A DNA stretch of 15,115 nucleotides from NCBI GenBank assembly GCA_035637595.1, contig DASPWW010000041.1, positions 1-15,115 on the forward strand, given 5' to 3'. Origin of the DNA: DASPWW01 sp035637595. Lineage in GTDB: Bacteria > Actinomycetota > Thermoleophilia > Solirubrobacterales > 70-9. The translations under genes and the position numbers were made by a program. This document shows positions 6,889 to 13,432 of the stretch, one piece after another (position 1 is the stretch's first letter; every line of letters begins with the position of its first letter). The notes under the pieces are model-generated. The model was not told the origin of the DNA, made no database searches, and saw only the letters and a list, made by a program, of their open reading frames with translations.

Positions 6889-7812
6889 TCAGCCGCCCGG
6901 CAGCCCCTGCGCGTCGATCCGCTGGATCAGCCTGGTCAGCGTCTCACCGACGGCATCGACGCTGCGGCGCGAGAGCTTGTCGAGGGTATCCGAGAGGTCA
7001 TGGCCGGGATAGCTCCAGTCGATCAGGTCGACGGCCGGGATCCCGGCCCGCAGGAATGGGGTGTGATCGTCGACGATCGTGGGTCCCAGCCCGGGAGGGA
7101 AGACCTCACCGGCGTCGACCTCCTGCGCCGCGGCTCTGACCTGCGCCCAGACCGACGCCGACGAGGAGCCCTCGCGCGGCAGTCGGAGGCCCCGGTTGCC
7201 GACGTAGTCGAGCAGGACCATGGCGCCGACCTGGGAGGAATGGGCGCCGGCGTAGGCGCGGGAGCCTCGCAGCCCGGTGGAGTAGAAGTCGGTCTGGTCC
7301 TCAGGGAGGCCCTCGGGGGGCTCCTCCCCATCGAAGAGCACGAACCGGATCTCGGGCGAGCCACCCGGCCGATCGAGCCGCGCGACCGTTTTCGCCAGCT
7401 GCACGACGATGGCCGTGCCGGCGGCTCCGTTGTTCGCACCGACGAATCCCTGCGGCGCCGCGAGGGTGTCGTAGTGGGCGCCGATGACCACGGCGGGCAG
7501 GGAACCCGGTATGACGCCGACCACGTTGCGCAGCAGCGGATCGCCCGGAATGCTCTCGAAGCGGCCGTGCGGCAACCGGTCGCGCAGCCTCACCGCCAGC
7601 CGCCGCAGCTGCGGCGACCCGGCGGGACGCTGGCCGTAGCTGAGCTGGAGGCGTATCAGCCGCCACGCCGCCTCGGCGTTGAAGCGCTTCGCAGGCGGGG
7701 CGAGGGTCGGTGAGGCCGACCCGCCCTGGCCACAGCAGACCAGGAAGCTCACGCAGAGCGCGAGCACCAGAGCAAGCCACACCCTGCCGACCCTCGTCCC
7801 CGGCAACATCAT
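6889..7812 (-). CDS. Exported M28-family peptidase / glutaminyl-cyclase-like protein with altered metal site
   Basis: This 307-aa protein starts with a signal sequence (about 8-27) ending LVCCGQGG, a poor but possible lipobox, then a Ser/Pro-rich spacer. The M28 zinc-peptidase fold is visible in order: GAHYD (111-115; His113, Asp115), GANNGAAG (125-132), LFDGEE (159-164; Glu163/Glu164), LLDYVG (200-205; Asp202), VDDHTPFLRAGIPAVDLID (248-265 region) and YPGHDLSDTLDKLS (268-281; His271). The conserved bridging metal ligand, Asp in GANDGA-type motifs, is Asn128 here (codon AAC at 7429-7431). The VDDHTPFLR block resembles glutaminyl cyclases more than aminopeptidases. The start may be ATG 7812 or the adjacent ATG 7809. 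It is divergent from znuA with a 60-bp gap. Zinc dependence would make that neighbour logical, but the link is inference. Confidence 0.83.
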   Translation of the reverse strand: MMLPGTRVGRVWLALVLALCVSFLVCCGQGGSASPTLAPPAKRFNAEAAWRLIRLQLSYGQRPAGSPQLRRLAVRLRDRLPHGRFESIPGDPLLRNVVGVIPGSLPAVVIGAHYDTLAAPQGFVGANNGAAGTAIVVQLAKTVARLDRPGGSPEIRFVLFDGEEPPEGLPEDQTDFYSTGLRGSRAYAGAHSSQVGAMVLLDYVGNRGLRLPREGSSSASVWAQVRAAAQEVDAGEVFPPGLGPTIVDDHTPFLRAGIPAVDLIDWSYPGHDLSDTLDKLSRRSVDAVGETLTRLIQRIDAQGLPGG

Positions 7813-7857
7813 GAGCCCGCATGATCGCTCACCTCGCGGTGCGTCGCGCCCGTGCGA

Positions 7858-7863
7858 TACGAT
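7858..7863 (+). promoter_or_regulatory. -10 box of znuA
   Basis: TACGAT (TANNNT) lies 9 nt before the ATG at 7873, predicting a leader of about 0-3 nt. It also argues against the in-frame GTG at 7852, which is upstream of the box. No -35 box is evident. Confidence 0.42.
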
Positions 7864-7872
7864 CGGCCACTA

Positions 7873-8850
7873 ATGCGAGCGATTCTCAATCTCCCTAATG
7901 CGGCGACGCTCGCCGCGCTGGTCGCCACCGCCGTCGGCGTGCTCGGCTTCGCCGGCTGTGGGGATGGCGGCGGCGGCTCGGCGAGCTCGGGGGTCGAGGT
8001 GGCCGCGACGACCACCGAGGTCGCCGACCTGGCCGCCAACGTCGCGGGCGATCGCGCCGACGTGGAGGGGATCCTCGCCCCGAACTCCGACCCGCACGAG
8101 TACGAGCCCAGGCCCAGCGACGCCGAGGCGGTCGCCGACGCGGACCTGATCCTGCAGTCCGGAGGCGACCTCGACCTGTGGCTCGACCAGATCGTCGAGA
8201 GCGCGGGCACCGAGGCGCCCGTGGTCACGCTGATCGACTCGGTGCAGACCATCGCGGGTGAGGGTGAGGGGGGCGAGCCGGAGGTCGACCCGCACTGGTG
8301 GCAGGATCCGACGAACGCGATCGCTGCCGTCGAGCAGATCCGCGACAGCCTGATCGAGGTCGATCCCGACGGCGCCGGCGAGTACCGGGAGAACGCCAAG
8401 ACCTACGTCTCCCGGCTCGAGCGGCTCGACTCGCGGATCGAGGCTTGCATCGAGCGCATCCCGGCGGACCAGCGCAAGCTCGTGACCAGCCACGACGCGC
8501 TCGGGTACCTCGCGAATCGCTACGACATGGAGGTGATCGGCGCGGCGATCCCGGCGTTGACGACCCAGGCTCAGGCCTCCTCCGGCGAGACCGCCGACCT
8601 CGTCGACCTCATCCGCACGGAGGGCGTCAAGGCGGTCTTCCCGGAGGCCGGCGTCAGCCAGCAGCTCGAAGACGCGATCGCCAACGAGACCGGCGCCGAG
8701 ATCGGGGGCGTGCTGTGGGCGGACGCGCTGGGCCCGCCGGACTCCAGCGGGGCGACCTACATCGATTCGATGGCCGCGAACGCCGCGACGATGGTCGACG
8801 GCCTCACCGGGGGTGCGCAGAGCTGCGAGATCGACGTGGGCTCAGGCTGA
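7873..8850 (+). CDS. znuA: Zinc ABC transporter substrate-binding lipoprotein (ZnuA-like)
   Basis: This 325-aa cluster A-I solute-binding protein delivers metal to the permease encoded downstream. It has a lipoprotein signal with lipobox FAGC (Cys29) and a Gly/Ser tether. The metal ligands are in the usual frame: His75 in SDPHEYEPRPSD, His141 in DPHWW, and His207 in TSHDALGYL, with an acidic fourth position nearby (Glu258 in VFPEAG or Asp284 in LWADALG). His at the third position, where manganese binders have Glu, supports zinc. The flexible loop before the second His, usually His-rich in zinc binders, is Glu/Gly-rich here (about 128-139). The ATG at 7873 is chosen over GTG 7852 because the -10 box TACGAT lies between them. 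A possible Zur half-operator overlaps codons 1-6. It is convergent with zur and separated by it from the permease operon. Confidence 0.93.
   Translation: MRAILNLPNAATLAALVATAVGVLGFAGCGDGGGGSASSGVEVAATTTEVADLAANVAGDRADVEGILAPNSDPHEYEPRPSDAEAVADADLILQSGGDLDLWLDQIVESAGTEAPVVTLIDSVQTIAGEGEGGEPEVDPHWWQDPTNAIAAVEQIRDSLIEVDPDGAGEYRENAKTYVSRLERLDSRIEACIERIPADQRKLVTSHDALGYLANRYDMEVIGAAIPALTTQAQASSGETADLVDLIRTEGVKAVFPEAGVSQQLEDAIANETGAEIGGVLWADALGPPDSSGATYIDSMAANAATMVDGLTGGAQSCEIDVGSG
7874..7888. promoter_or_regulatory. Possible Zur operator over the start of znuA
   Basis: TGCGAGCGATTCTCA shares its right half (TTCTCA) with the operator upstream of zur; the left half matches a 7-1-7 palindrome at only 4 of 7 positions. 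It lies just downstream of the predicted transcription start, where a bound repressor would block transcription. Confidence 0.3.
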
Positions 8851-8888
8851 GCTACCGCGCCTCGGCCACCCACGGAGCGCAGCCCGGC

Positions 8889-9371
8889 TCAGTCGCGCGT
8901 GGCGTCGACGCAGTCCGGACAGCTCCCGCTAAGCACCACGTCGTGCTCCCCGACCCTGTGGTCGAGGCGCCGCGCGAGCGCGGCGATCGCGCGCTCGAGC
9001 TCGGGATCCTCGAATGGCGTGACACGTCCGCAGCGCTCACAGACGAGATGGTGATGATGGTGCTCACCGCCCGGCAGGGCCGGCTCGTAGCGCGTCGAGC
9101 CCCCGCCGATGTCAAGCCTCTGAACGAGCTTGAGCCGGTCGAGCAGCTCGAGGGTTCGGTAGACGGTCGCTATCCCCACCGCGCGTCGCCGTCGCCGCAG
9201 CTCGTCGGCGATCTCCTGGGCGGTGAGGACGCAGTCCTGGCGGCCGATCAGCTCGATCACGGCGGCTCGCGGCGCGCTGGCGCGATAGCCGGCGGCGCGC
9301 AGCTCGCCCTCGGCGAACTTGACCCAATGCTCGGCCGGTGGGGAGTCGACTTCGCCTGCACGGGCAGCCAT
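8889..9371 (-). CDS. zur: Fur-family zinc uptake regulator (Zur)
   Basis: This 160-aa Fur-superfamily repressor has an N-terminal winged helix (about 18-95) with recognition helix GIATVYRTLELL (66-77), then a dimerisation/metal domain. The structural zinc site is Cys111/Cys114 (CERC) and Cys151/Cys154 (CPDC). The regulatory-site region is a five-His run (104-108) directly before the CERC motif, plus His143 in GEHDVVLSGSC. It is placed among zinc transporter genes, so Zur is preferred over Fur or Mur. The ATG at 9371 lies 8 nt from a palindromic operator (9380-9396), which suggests autoregulation. The gene is divergent from znuB1-znuC-znuB2 with a 74-bp intergenic region, and its 3' end faces znuA at 38 bp. 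Confidence 0.92.
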   Translation of the reverse strand: MAARAGEVDSPPAEHWVKFAEGELRAAGYRASAPRAAVIELIGRQDCVLTAQEIADELRRRRRAVGIATVYRTLELLDRLKLVQRLDIGGGSTRYEPALPGGEHHHHHLVCERCGRVTPFEDPELERAIAALARRLDHRVGEHDVVLSGSCPDCVDATRD

Positions 9372-9379
9372 GGTCAGAA

Positions 9380-9396
9380 TGAGAGAATCGTTCTCA
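9380..9396. promoter_or_regulatory. Probable Zur operator between zur and znuB1
   Basis: TGAGAGAATCGTTCTCA has perfect 5-bp outer arms (TGAGA/TCTCA) and contains GAGAA-TCG-TTCTC. It resembles the Fur/Zur family TGAGAAT-N-ATTCTCA type of site. It lies 8 nt upstream of the zur ATG and 49 nt upstream of the znuB1 GTG, so one bound dimer could repress both directions. Confidence 0.6.
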
Positions 9397-9425
9397 ACAG
9401 TTTCGATAACCGAATCTCGTTCTCA
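9388..9425 (+). repeat. Direct repeat TCGTTCTCA, second half-site near znuB1
   Basis: TCGTTCTCA occurs at 9388-9396 (part of the zur operator) and again at 9417-9425, with 29 bp between starts (close to three helical turns). The second copy lacks a matching left arm, so it is a half-site. It lies 20 nt upstream of the znuB1 start codon. Confidence 0.45.
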
Positions 9426-9445
9426 GTTTAAGCAGGAGCCCGGCC

Positions 9446-10285
9446 GTGTCAACGCTGCTCGATCCGTTCCAGCTCCCGTTCATGCAGCGCGCCGCGCTCG
9501 AGATCGTGCTGCTGGCGCCGATCGCGGGCGTGCTCGGGGCCCAGATCGTGCTGCGGCGGTTGGCCTTCTTCACTCACGGCGTCGGAACGGCGACCTTTCC
9601 CGGGCTCGTGGTCGCCGGCCCCGCGGGCCTTCCCCCCACCCTGGCGGCGCTCGGCGCCGGGTTCCTGTTCGCGGCCGGGCTCGAGCGCCTGAGCCGGCTG
9701 GCCCGGATCGCCTACGACGCCGCGACGGCGCTTCTGCTCGTCGCCGCGCTCGCGATCGGGATCGTGCTCGCCAGTGACGTGTTCGAGTCCGGATCCGAGG
9801 TCGACCAGCTGCTGTTCGGAACGCTGCTCGCGATCGGCCCCGACGAGCTCGAGCTGACGGGCGCCGCGCTGGCGCTGGTCGCGGCCGCCGCGCTCGCCTT
9901 TCGACGCAGCTGGGTCGCGGGGGGCTTCGACGCCGAGGGGGGCCGCGCCCTCGGCCTGCGCGTCGCCCTGGCCGACGCCGCGCTTCTCGCCGTGATCGGG
10001 GTCGCCGCGGTCTCGGCGATCGACGCCGTCGGCGCGCTGCTGGTCAGCGCGGTGCTCGTGATCCCGGCCGCAACGGCGCGACTGTTCGCCACCAGCGTCC
10101 GCTCGCTCGAGCTGCTCGCCGCGGCGATCGCCCTCGTCGAGGGGCTCGTCGGGCTTACCGTCGCCTACCAGCTCGACGTTCCGCCCGGCGCCGCCATCGC
10201 CGTGCTCGGTGGCGCGGGATTCGCCCTCTGCGCATTGCTCCAGGTCGCGCTGCGGGCCGGGCCGACGTACGGAGACGCGTCTTGA
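9446..10285 (+). CDS. znuB: Zinc ABC transporter permease 1 (ABC-3/ZnuB family)
   Basis: This 279-aa integral membrane protein is of the ABC-3 (ZnuB/TroC/MntB) family, with about seven or eight hydrophobic segments between residues 15 and 270. Family landmarks are FFTHGVGTATFPGLVVAG (about 46-63), a long polar loop FESGSEVDQLLFGTLLAIG (about 112-130), and VSAIDAVGALLVSAVLVIPAATARL (about 188-212), the region that contacts the ATPase. The GTG at 9446 has a good Shine-Dalgarno (AGGAG 9434-9438, 7-nt spacing). It is first in the znuB1-znuC-znuB2 operon and its stop TGA overlaps the TTG start of znuC. Control by Zur through 9380-9396 is likely. A manganese or iron role for such permeases is possible in general; the HHH-type ZnuA and Zur next door favour zinc. 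Confidence 0.92.
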   Translation: MSTLLDPFQLPFMQRAALEIVLLAPIAGVLGAQIVLRRLAFFTHGVGTATFPGLVVAGPAGLPPTLAALGAGFLFAAGLERLSRLARIAYDAATALLLVAALAIGIVLASDVFESGSEVDQLLFGTLLAIGPDELELTGAALALVAAAALAFRRSWVAGGFDAEGGRALGLRVALADAALLAVIGVAAVSAIDAVGALLVSAVLVIPAATARLFATSVRSLELLAAAIALVEGLVGLTVAYQLDVPPGAAIAVLGGAGFALCALLQVALRAGPTYGDAS

Positions 10286-11028
10286 GCGCCGCGCCGCTGC
10301 TGGAGGTCGAGGGCGTCGCCGCGGGCTACCGGCCCGGCGTGCACGCCGTCGAGGACCTCAACTTCGCCGTGATGCCTGGCCGGCTCGTGGCGGTGCTGGG
10401 GCCCAACGGCGGCGGCAAGACGAGCCTGTTGCGCGCCCTGTTGGGCGAGCTGCCCGAGCGCCGCGGCCGGATCCGCGCTCGCGGCCGGATCGCCTACGTC
10501 CCGCAGACCGAGCGCTCGCGGCTCGACTACCCGGTGAGCGCCCTCGACGTCGTCTTGATGGGCACCTACGCGGAGTTGCCCTGGTACCGGAGGGTGGGCA
10601 CGGCCCAGAGGCGGATCGCCGCCGACGCGCTGGGCCGCGTCGGCCTCGCCGATTCGGCCTCCACCGGCTTCGGCGCGCTCTCGGGCGGGCAGCGCCAGCG
10701 GGTGCTGATCGCGCGGGCGGTGGCCCAGCAGGCCGAGATCCTGCTGCTCGACGAGCCGCTCAGCGGCGTCGACAGAGCTTCGGCCCAGCGGGTGATGGCG
10801 GTCCTGCGCGAGCTGCGCGACGACGGCCGCGCGCTGCTGGTCGCGACTCACGACATCCAGCAGGCACGCGAGTTCGACGCGGTGCTGTGCCTCAACCGTG
10901 CCCAGGTCGCCTTCGGCGAGCCGGCGCCCACGCTGACGGCGGAGGTCCTAGAGCGCACCTACGGCGCCGAGCTGATCGTCCTCGACGGCGGGCGTCGAGC
11001 CGTCGTCGTCCAGCATCACGAGCACTGA
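10282..11028 (+). CDS. znuC: Zinc ABC transporter ATP-binding protein (ZnuC-like)
   Basis: This 248-aa ABC ATPase powers the zinc permease. All motifs are intact: Walker A GPNGGGKTS (40-48), Q-loop Gln75 (VPQTE), signature LSGGQRQR (133-140), Walker B ILLLDEP (153-159, catalytic Glu158), D-loop SGVD (161-164) and switch His190 (ATHD). The N-terminal aromatic stacking residue would be Tyr16 (AAGYRPG). The TTG at 10282 is preceded by GGAG (10271-10274, 7-nt spacing), and its second and third bases form the TGA stop of znuB1. Its own stop overlaps the ATG of permease 2 (TGATG). Overlaps at both ends indicate tightly coupled, stoichiometric expression. Confidence 0.94.
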   Translation: MSAAPLLEVEGVAAGYRPGVHAVEDLNFAVMPGRLVAVLGPNGGGKTSLLRALLGELPERRGRIRARGRIAYVPQTERSRLDYPVSALDVVLMGTYAELPWYRRVGTAQRRIAADALGRVGLADSASTGFGALSGGQRQRVLIARAVAQQAEILLLDEPLSGVDRASAQRVMAVLRELRDDGRALLVATHDIQQAREFDAVLCLNRAQVAFGEPAPTLTAEVLERTYGAELIVLDGGRRAVVVQHHEH

Positions 11029-11891
11029 TGCTCGACGCGCTGATCGATCCGTTTCGACAGGGCATCGGCCAGCGTGCGCTGATCGAGGTGATCGTGCTCG
11101 GACTCGCGTGCGGGCCGCTCGGCGCGTGGGTCCTGCTTTACCGCCAGAGCTACGCCGCGGAATCGATCGCCCACGCCATGCTCCCGGGGCTCGTCGTGGC
11201 CTCGCTCGCTGGGCTGCCGCTCACCCTCGGCGCCGGCGCCGGCCTCGTCGTCGCGGCGGTGGCGATCGTCTTCGCTTCGCGAGTCGCCCGAGTCGGCGCC
11301 GACGTCGCGGTCGCCGTGGTGGTCACGGCGATGCTCGCCACCGGAGCGCTGCTGGCGCTGTCGCCCGACGTCCCGGCGCGTCTGGGGGAGCTTCTGTTCG
11401 GCGATCCGCTCAGCGTGACGAGCGGCGAGATCCTCGTATCCGCGCTGCTCACGGCCGGCGTGCTGATCGCGCTCGGAGCGCGGCACCGCGACCTGGCGCT
11501 CGCCGGCTTCGACCCCGCGACCGCTCCCAGCCTCGGCGCGGCTCCGGGCCGCGTCGAGCTCACCCTTCTCGTACTGCTTGCGGTGACGACGCTGATCGCG
11601 GTCCAGGCGCTCGGCAACCTGCTCGTCGTCGCGATCGTGATCGCCCCCGGAGCCGCGGCGCTCCGCGTCGCCTCACGACTGATCGCGGTCCTGGCGCTCT
11701 CGGCGGGCCTCGCGGTGCTCGCCGGGGTCGGCGGTCTCTACCTGAGCCATTACGTCAACGTGGCCGCCGGCGCGGCGATCGCGCTGGTCGCGATCGCGCT
11801 GTTCGCGCTCAGCCTCCCGGTCGGGCCCCACCTGGGGATCGTGCGCGGGCGGCGACGCTCGCCGGTCGAGACAATCGGCGCGCGGGCGTGA
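11028..11891 (+). CDS. znuB: Zinc ABC transporter permease 2 (ABC-3/ZnuB family)
   Basis: This 287-aa second ABC-3 permease is clearly related to but diverged from permease 1; both begin with LLDPF/LIDPF followed by an RAALEIVLL/RALIEVIVL segment. Landmarks are SYAAESIAHAMLPGLVVASL (about 41-60), GELLFGDPLSVTSGEIL (about 121-137), and VQALGNLLVVAIVIAPGAAAL (about 191-211). The tail is basic (RGRRRSP). The ATG at 11028 shares one base with the znuC stop. The same frame is open further upstream, but that only shadows znuC. Two non-identical permeases imply a heterodimeric channel, as in Tro/Mnt-type systems. Its last 83 bp overlap the antisense 3' end of the WES/DGAT gene. Confidence 0.92.
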   Translation: MLDALIDPFRQGIGQRALIEVIVLGLACGPLGAWVLLYRQSYAAESIAHAMLPGLVVASLAGLPLTLGAGAGLVVAAVAIVFASRVARVGADVAVAVVVTAMLATGALLALSPDVPARLGELLFGDPLSVTSGEILVSALLTAGVLIALGARHRDLALAGFDPATAPSLGAAPGRVELTLLVLLAVTTLIAVQALGNLLVVAIVIAPGAAALRVASRLIAVLALSAGLAVLAGVGGLYLSHYVNVAAGAAIALVAIALFALSLPVGPHLGIVRGRRRSPVETIGARA

Positions 11892-13281
11892 GCCCGCGCT
11901 TGGCCGGCAGGGTCCGCTCGAGCTCGGAGATCGCGGCGCCGACGAGCCTCGGGAGGTCCCCCGCCTCGACCAGCGAGCGCGGCGCGACGTGGAGCGCGAA
12001 GTGCAGGTAGCTCCCGTAGCTGAGGACGCCGACGGCGAGCCCGTGGGCATCTGACAGCGGGATGACCGGATAGATCTCCTCGACGCGGGCGCCCGCCGCG
12101 TAGAGCGGCACGCGCGGCCCCACGATGTTCGAGATCGTGAGGTTGAACGTCCGCGAGCTGGCTGCGAAGCGCGCCGCCTGCGTGCGCAGCGGCTCCGGCA
12201 GCATCCCCACCGAGCGCATCAGGGCGTCCCTCCCGACGATCGCGTCCGGGCTGCGCAGGCGCTCGGTCTGCCAGCGGATCAGCTTGACGCGGCGCAGCGG
12301 ATCGGCCTCGTCGACCGGCAGGTCGACGAACCCGAACGCGATCCGATTGCCCTCCGCCGGGGCGTCGGCGGCGCCGCGCACGTTTACCGGGACCATCGTG
12401 CGCAGCGCCGTCGGCTCCTCCTCGGCGAGCGCGGCGAGGCGCCGCATCGCTCCGGTCATCACGGCGAGCACGACGTCGTTGAGCTTCAGGCCGAGCGGGC
12501 GCTTGATCCGCTCCAGGCGGCGGATCGGGACGCTTCGCGTGAGCAGCGCCCGCTCTGGCCCGATGGGGCGATTGACGAAGGTCACCGGCGCCGGCTGGAT
12601 CACCTCCTCGGCGAGCGACAGCGCGGCGCGGCGCATCGTGTCGGCGACGCGCAGGGTGCGGCGCGGCGACAGGGTCAACCCCATCATCCGCCGCGCGGTG
12701 CGGAACTGCTCCACCGCACCGTCGGTCACGACGTCGAGCGCAAAGCGCGCCGGGCTCGGCACAGGCTCGGGCCGCCACGGAGGCGCCTCGTCCGGGTCGC
12801 CGGCCGCGTCGTCGCGATCGACGTCGAAAAGCAGCGTCCCCAGCTCGACCGCGGCGACCCCGTCGACGAGAGCGTGGTGGACCTTGCCGATCACCGCCGC
12901 GCGCCGCTCCCCCACCCGCGGCACCACGCGGATCTCCCACAGCGGACGCTCGCGGTCGAGCTGCTCGGAGAGGAAGCGGTCACAGGTCGCACGCAGCTCG
13001 CTCGCCGACATGACGCGCCGCGGCGCCGCGGTGATGTGTTTGGCGATCTCGAAGTCGGGGTCGTCGTGCAGGAACGGCTCACCGAGCGGCGCCGGCTGGA
13101 CGCGCTGGCGAAAGCGCGGCGCGTGATGCAGCCGCCCGGTCACGGTGCGCCGCAGCGCGTCCGTGTCGAGCGCCTCCATCCCCGCCGGCAGGTTTACGAG
13201 CGCCAACCACCCGACGTGCATGTGCGCGGTCGGCGACTCGACGCGCAGGAACGAGGAATCGAGATGAGACAGCCGCTTCAT
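11809..13281 (-). CDS. Wax ester synthase / diacylglycerol acyltransferase (WES/DGAT family)
   Basis: This 490-aa acyl-CoA-dependent O-acyltransferase should make triacylglycerols and/or wax esters at the inner face of the membrane. It shows the canonical start KRLSHLDSSFL..E....MHVG (2-24), PLWE (113-116), the catalytic motif HHALVDG (135-141, second His as base), LKLNDVVLAV in the middle, and NLTISNIVGPRVPLYAAG and IYPVIPLSDAHGLAVG in the C-terminal half. Length is normal for the family (about 450-480) plus a 30-odd residue Arg/Pro/Ala tail. The ATG at 13281 is chosen because the family begins here; the open frame upstream to 13563 has no family similarity and overlaps the FMN reductase. 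The tail is encoded mostly opposite the end of znuB2. Regulation may involve the inverted repeat at 13347-13367. It does not share the zinc genes' orientation and is unlikely to be functionally linked to them. Confidence 0.93.
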   Translation of the reverse strand: MKRLSHLDSSFLRVESPTAHMHVGWLALVNLPAGMEALDTDALRRTVTGRLHHAPRFRQRVQPAPLGEPFLHDDPDFEIAKHITAAPRRVMSASELRATCDRFLSEQLDRERPLWEIRVVPRVGERRAAVIGKVHHALVDGVAAVELGTLLFDVDRDDAAGDPDEAPPWRPEPVPSPARFALDVVTDGAVEQFRTARRMMGLTLSPRRTLRVADTMRRAALSLAEEVIQPAPVTFVNRPIGPERALLTRSVPIRRLERIKRPLGLKLNDVVLAVMTGAMRRLAALAEEEPTALRTMVPVNVRGAADAPAEGNRIAFGFVDLPVDEADPLRRVKLIRWQTERLRSPDAIVGRDALMRSVGMLPEPLRTQAARFAASSRTFNLTISNIVGPRVPLYAAGARVEEIYPVIPLSDAHGLAVGVLSYGSYLHFALHVAPRSLVEAGDLPRLVGAAISELERTLPAKRGLTPARRLSRPASVAARARSPGGARPGG

Positions 13282-13346
13282 TCCCGCAGGATGCGGAACC
13301 GCGGCCCGCTTGTCACGGGTCTCAGTGTCCGAGATTTGCCTGCTCC

Positions 13347-13367
13347 GATTCGACACGCGGTCGAATC
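13347..13367. promoter_or_regulatory. Perfect 8-5-8 inverted repeat, probable operator
   Basis: GATTCGAC-acgcg-GTCGAATC lies in the 151-bp gap between the divergent WES/DGAT and FMN reductase genes, 66 bp from the WES/DGAT start and 66 bp from the reductase start. Arm length and near-central position suit a dimeric repressor of TetR or MarR type. No such regulator is encoded in the window. The 5-nt loop could also allow an RNA hairpin, but there is no U-tract. Confidence 0.5.
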
Positions 13368-13416
13368 CACGCCTTCCCGGGCGTGAGACGCTGTGCGGCG
13401 ACGCCGTTGATCTCAT

Positions 13417-13424
13417 AAGGAGGT
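13417..13424 (+). promoter_or_regulatory. Consensus Shine-Dalgarno fixing the FMN reductase start
   Basis: AAGGAGGT is a full anti-16S match, with 8 nt to the GTG at 13433. It is the strongest ribosome-binding site in the window and rules out the upstream in-frame start at 13310. Confidence 0.8.
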
Positions 13425-13432
13425 TCAAGCAC

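Noticed and set aside
8840..8852. Palindrome GCTCAGGCTGAGC at the end of znuA
   Set aside because: As a hairpin it leaves a 4-bp stem, with no U-tract; it spans the stop codon and is probably chance.
12125..13126. 333-aa open frame on the plus strand
   Set aside because: Ser/Arg-rich translation antisense to the WES/DGAT catalytic region.
13310..13432. Upstream in-frame start of the FMN reductase
   Set aside because: A consensus Shine-Dalgarno lies 8 nt before GTG 13433, and the upstream part covers the inverted repeat.
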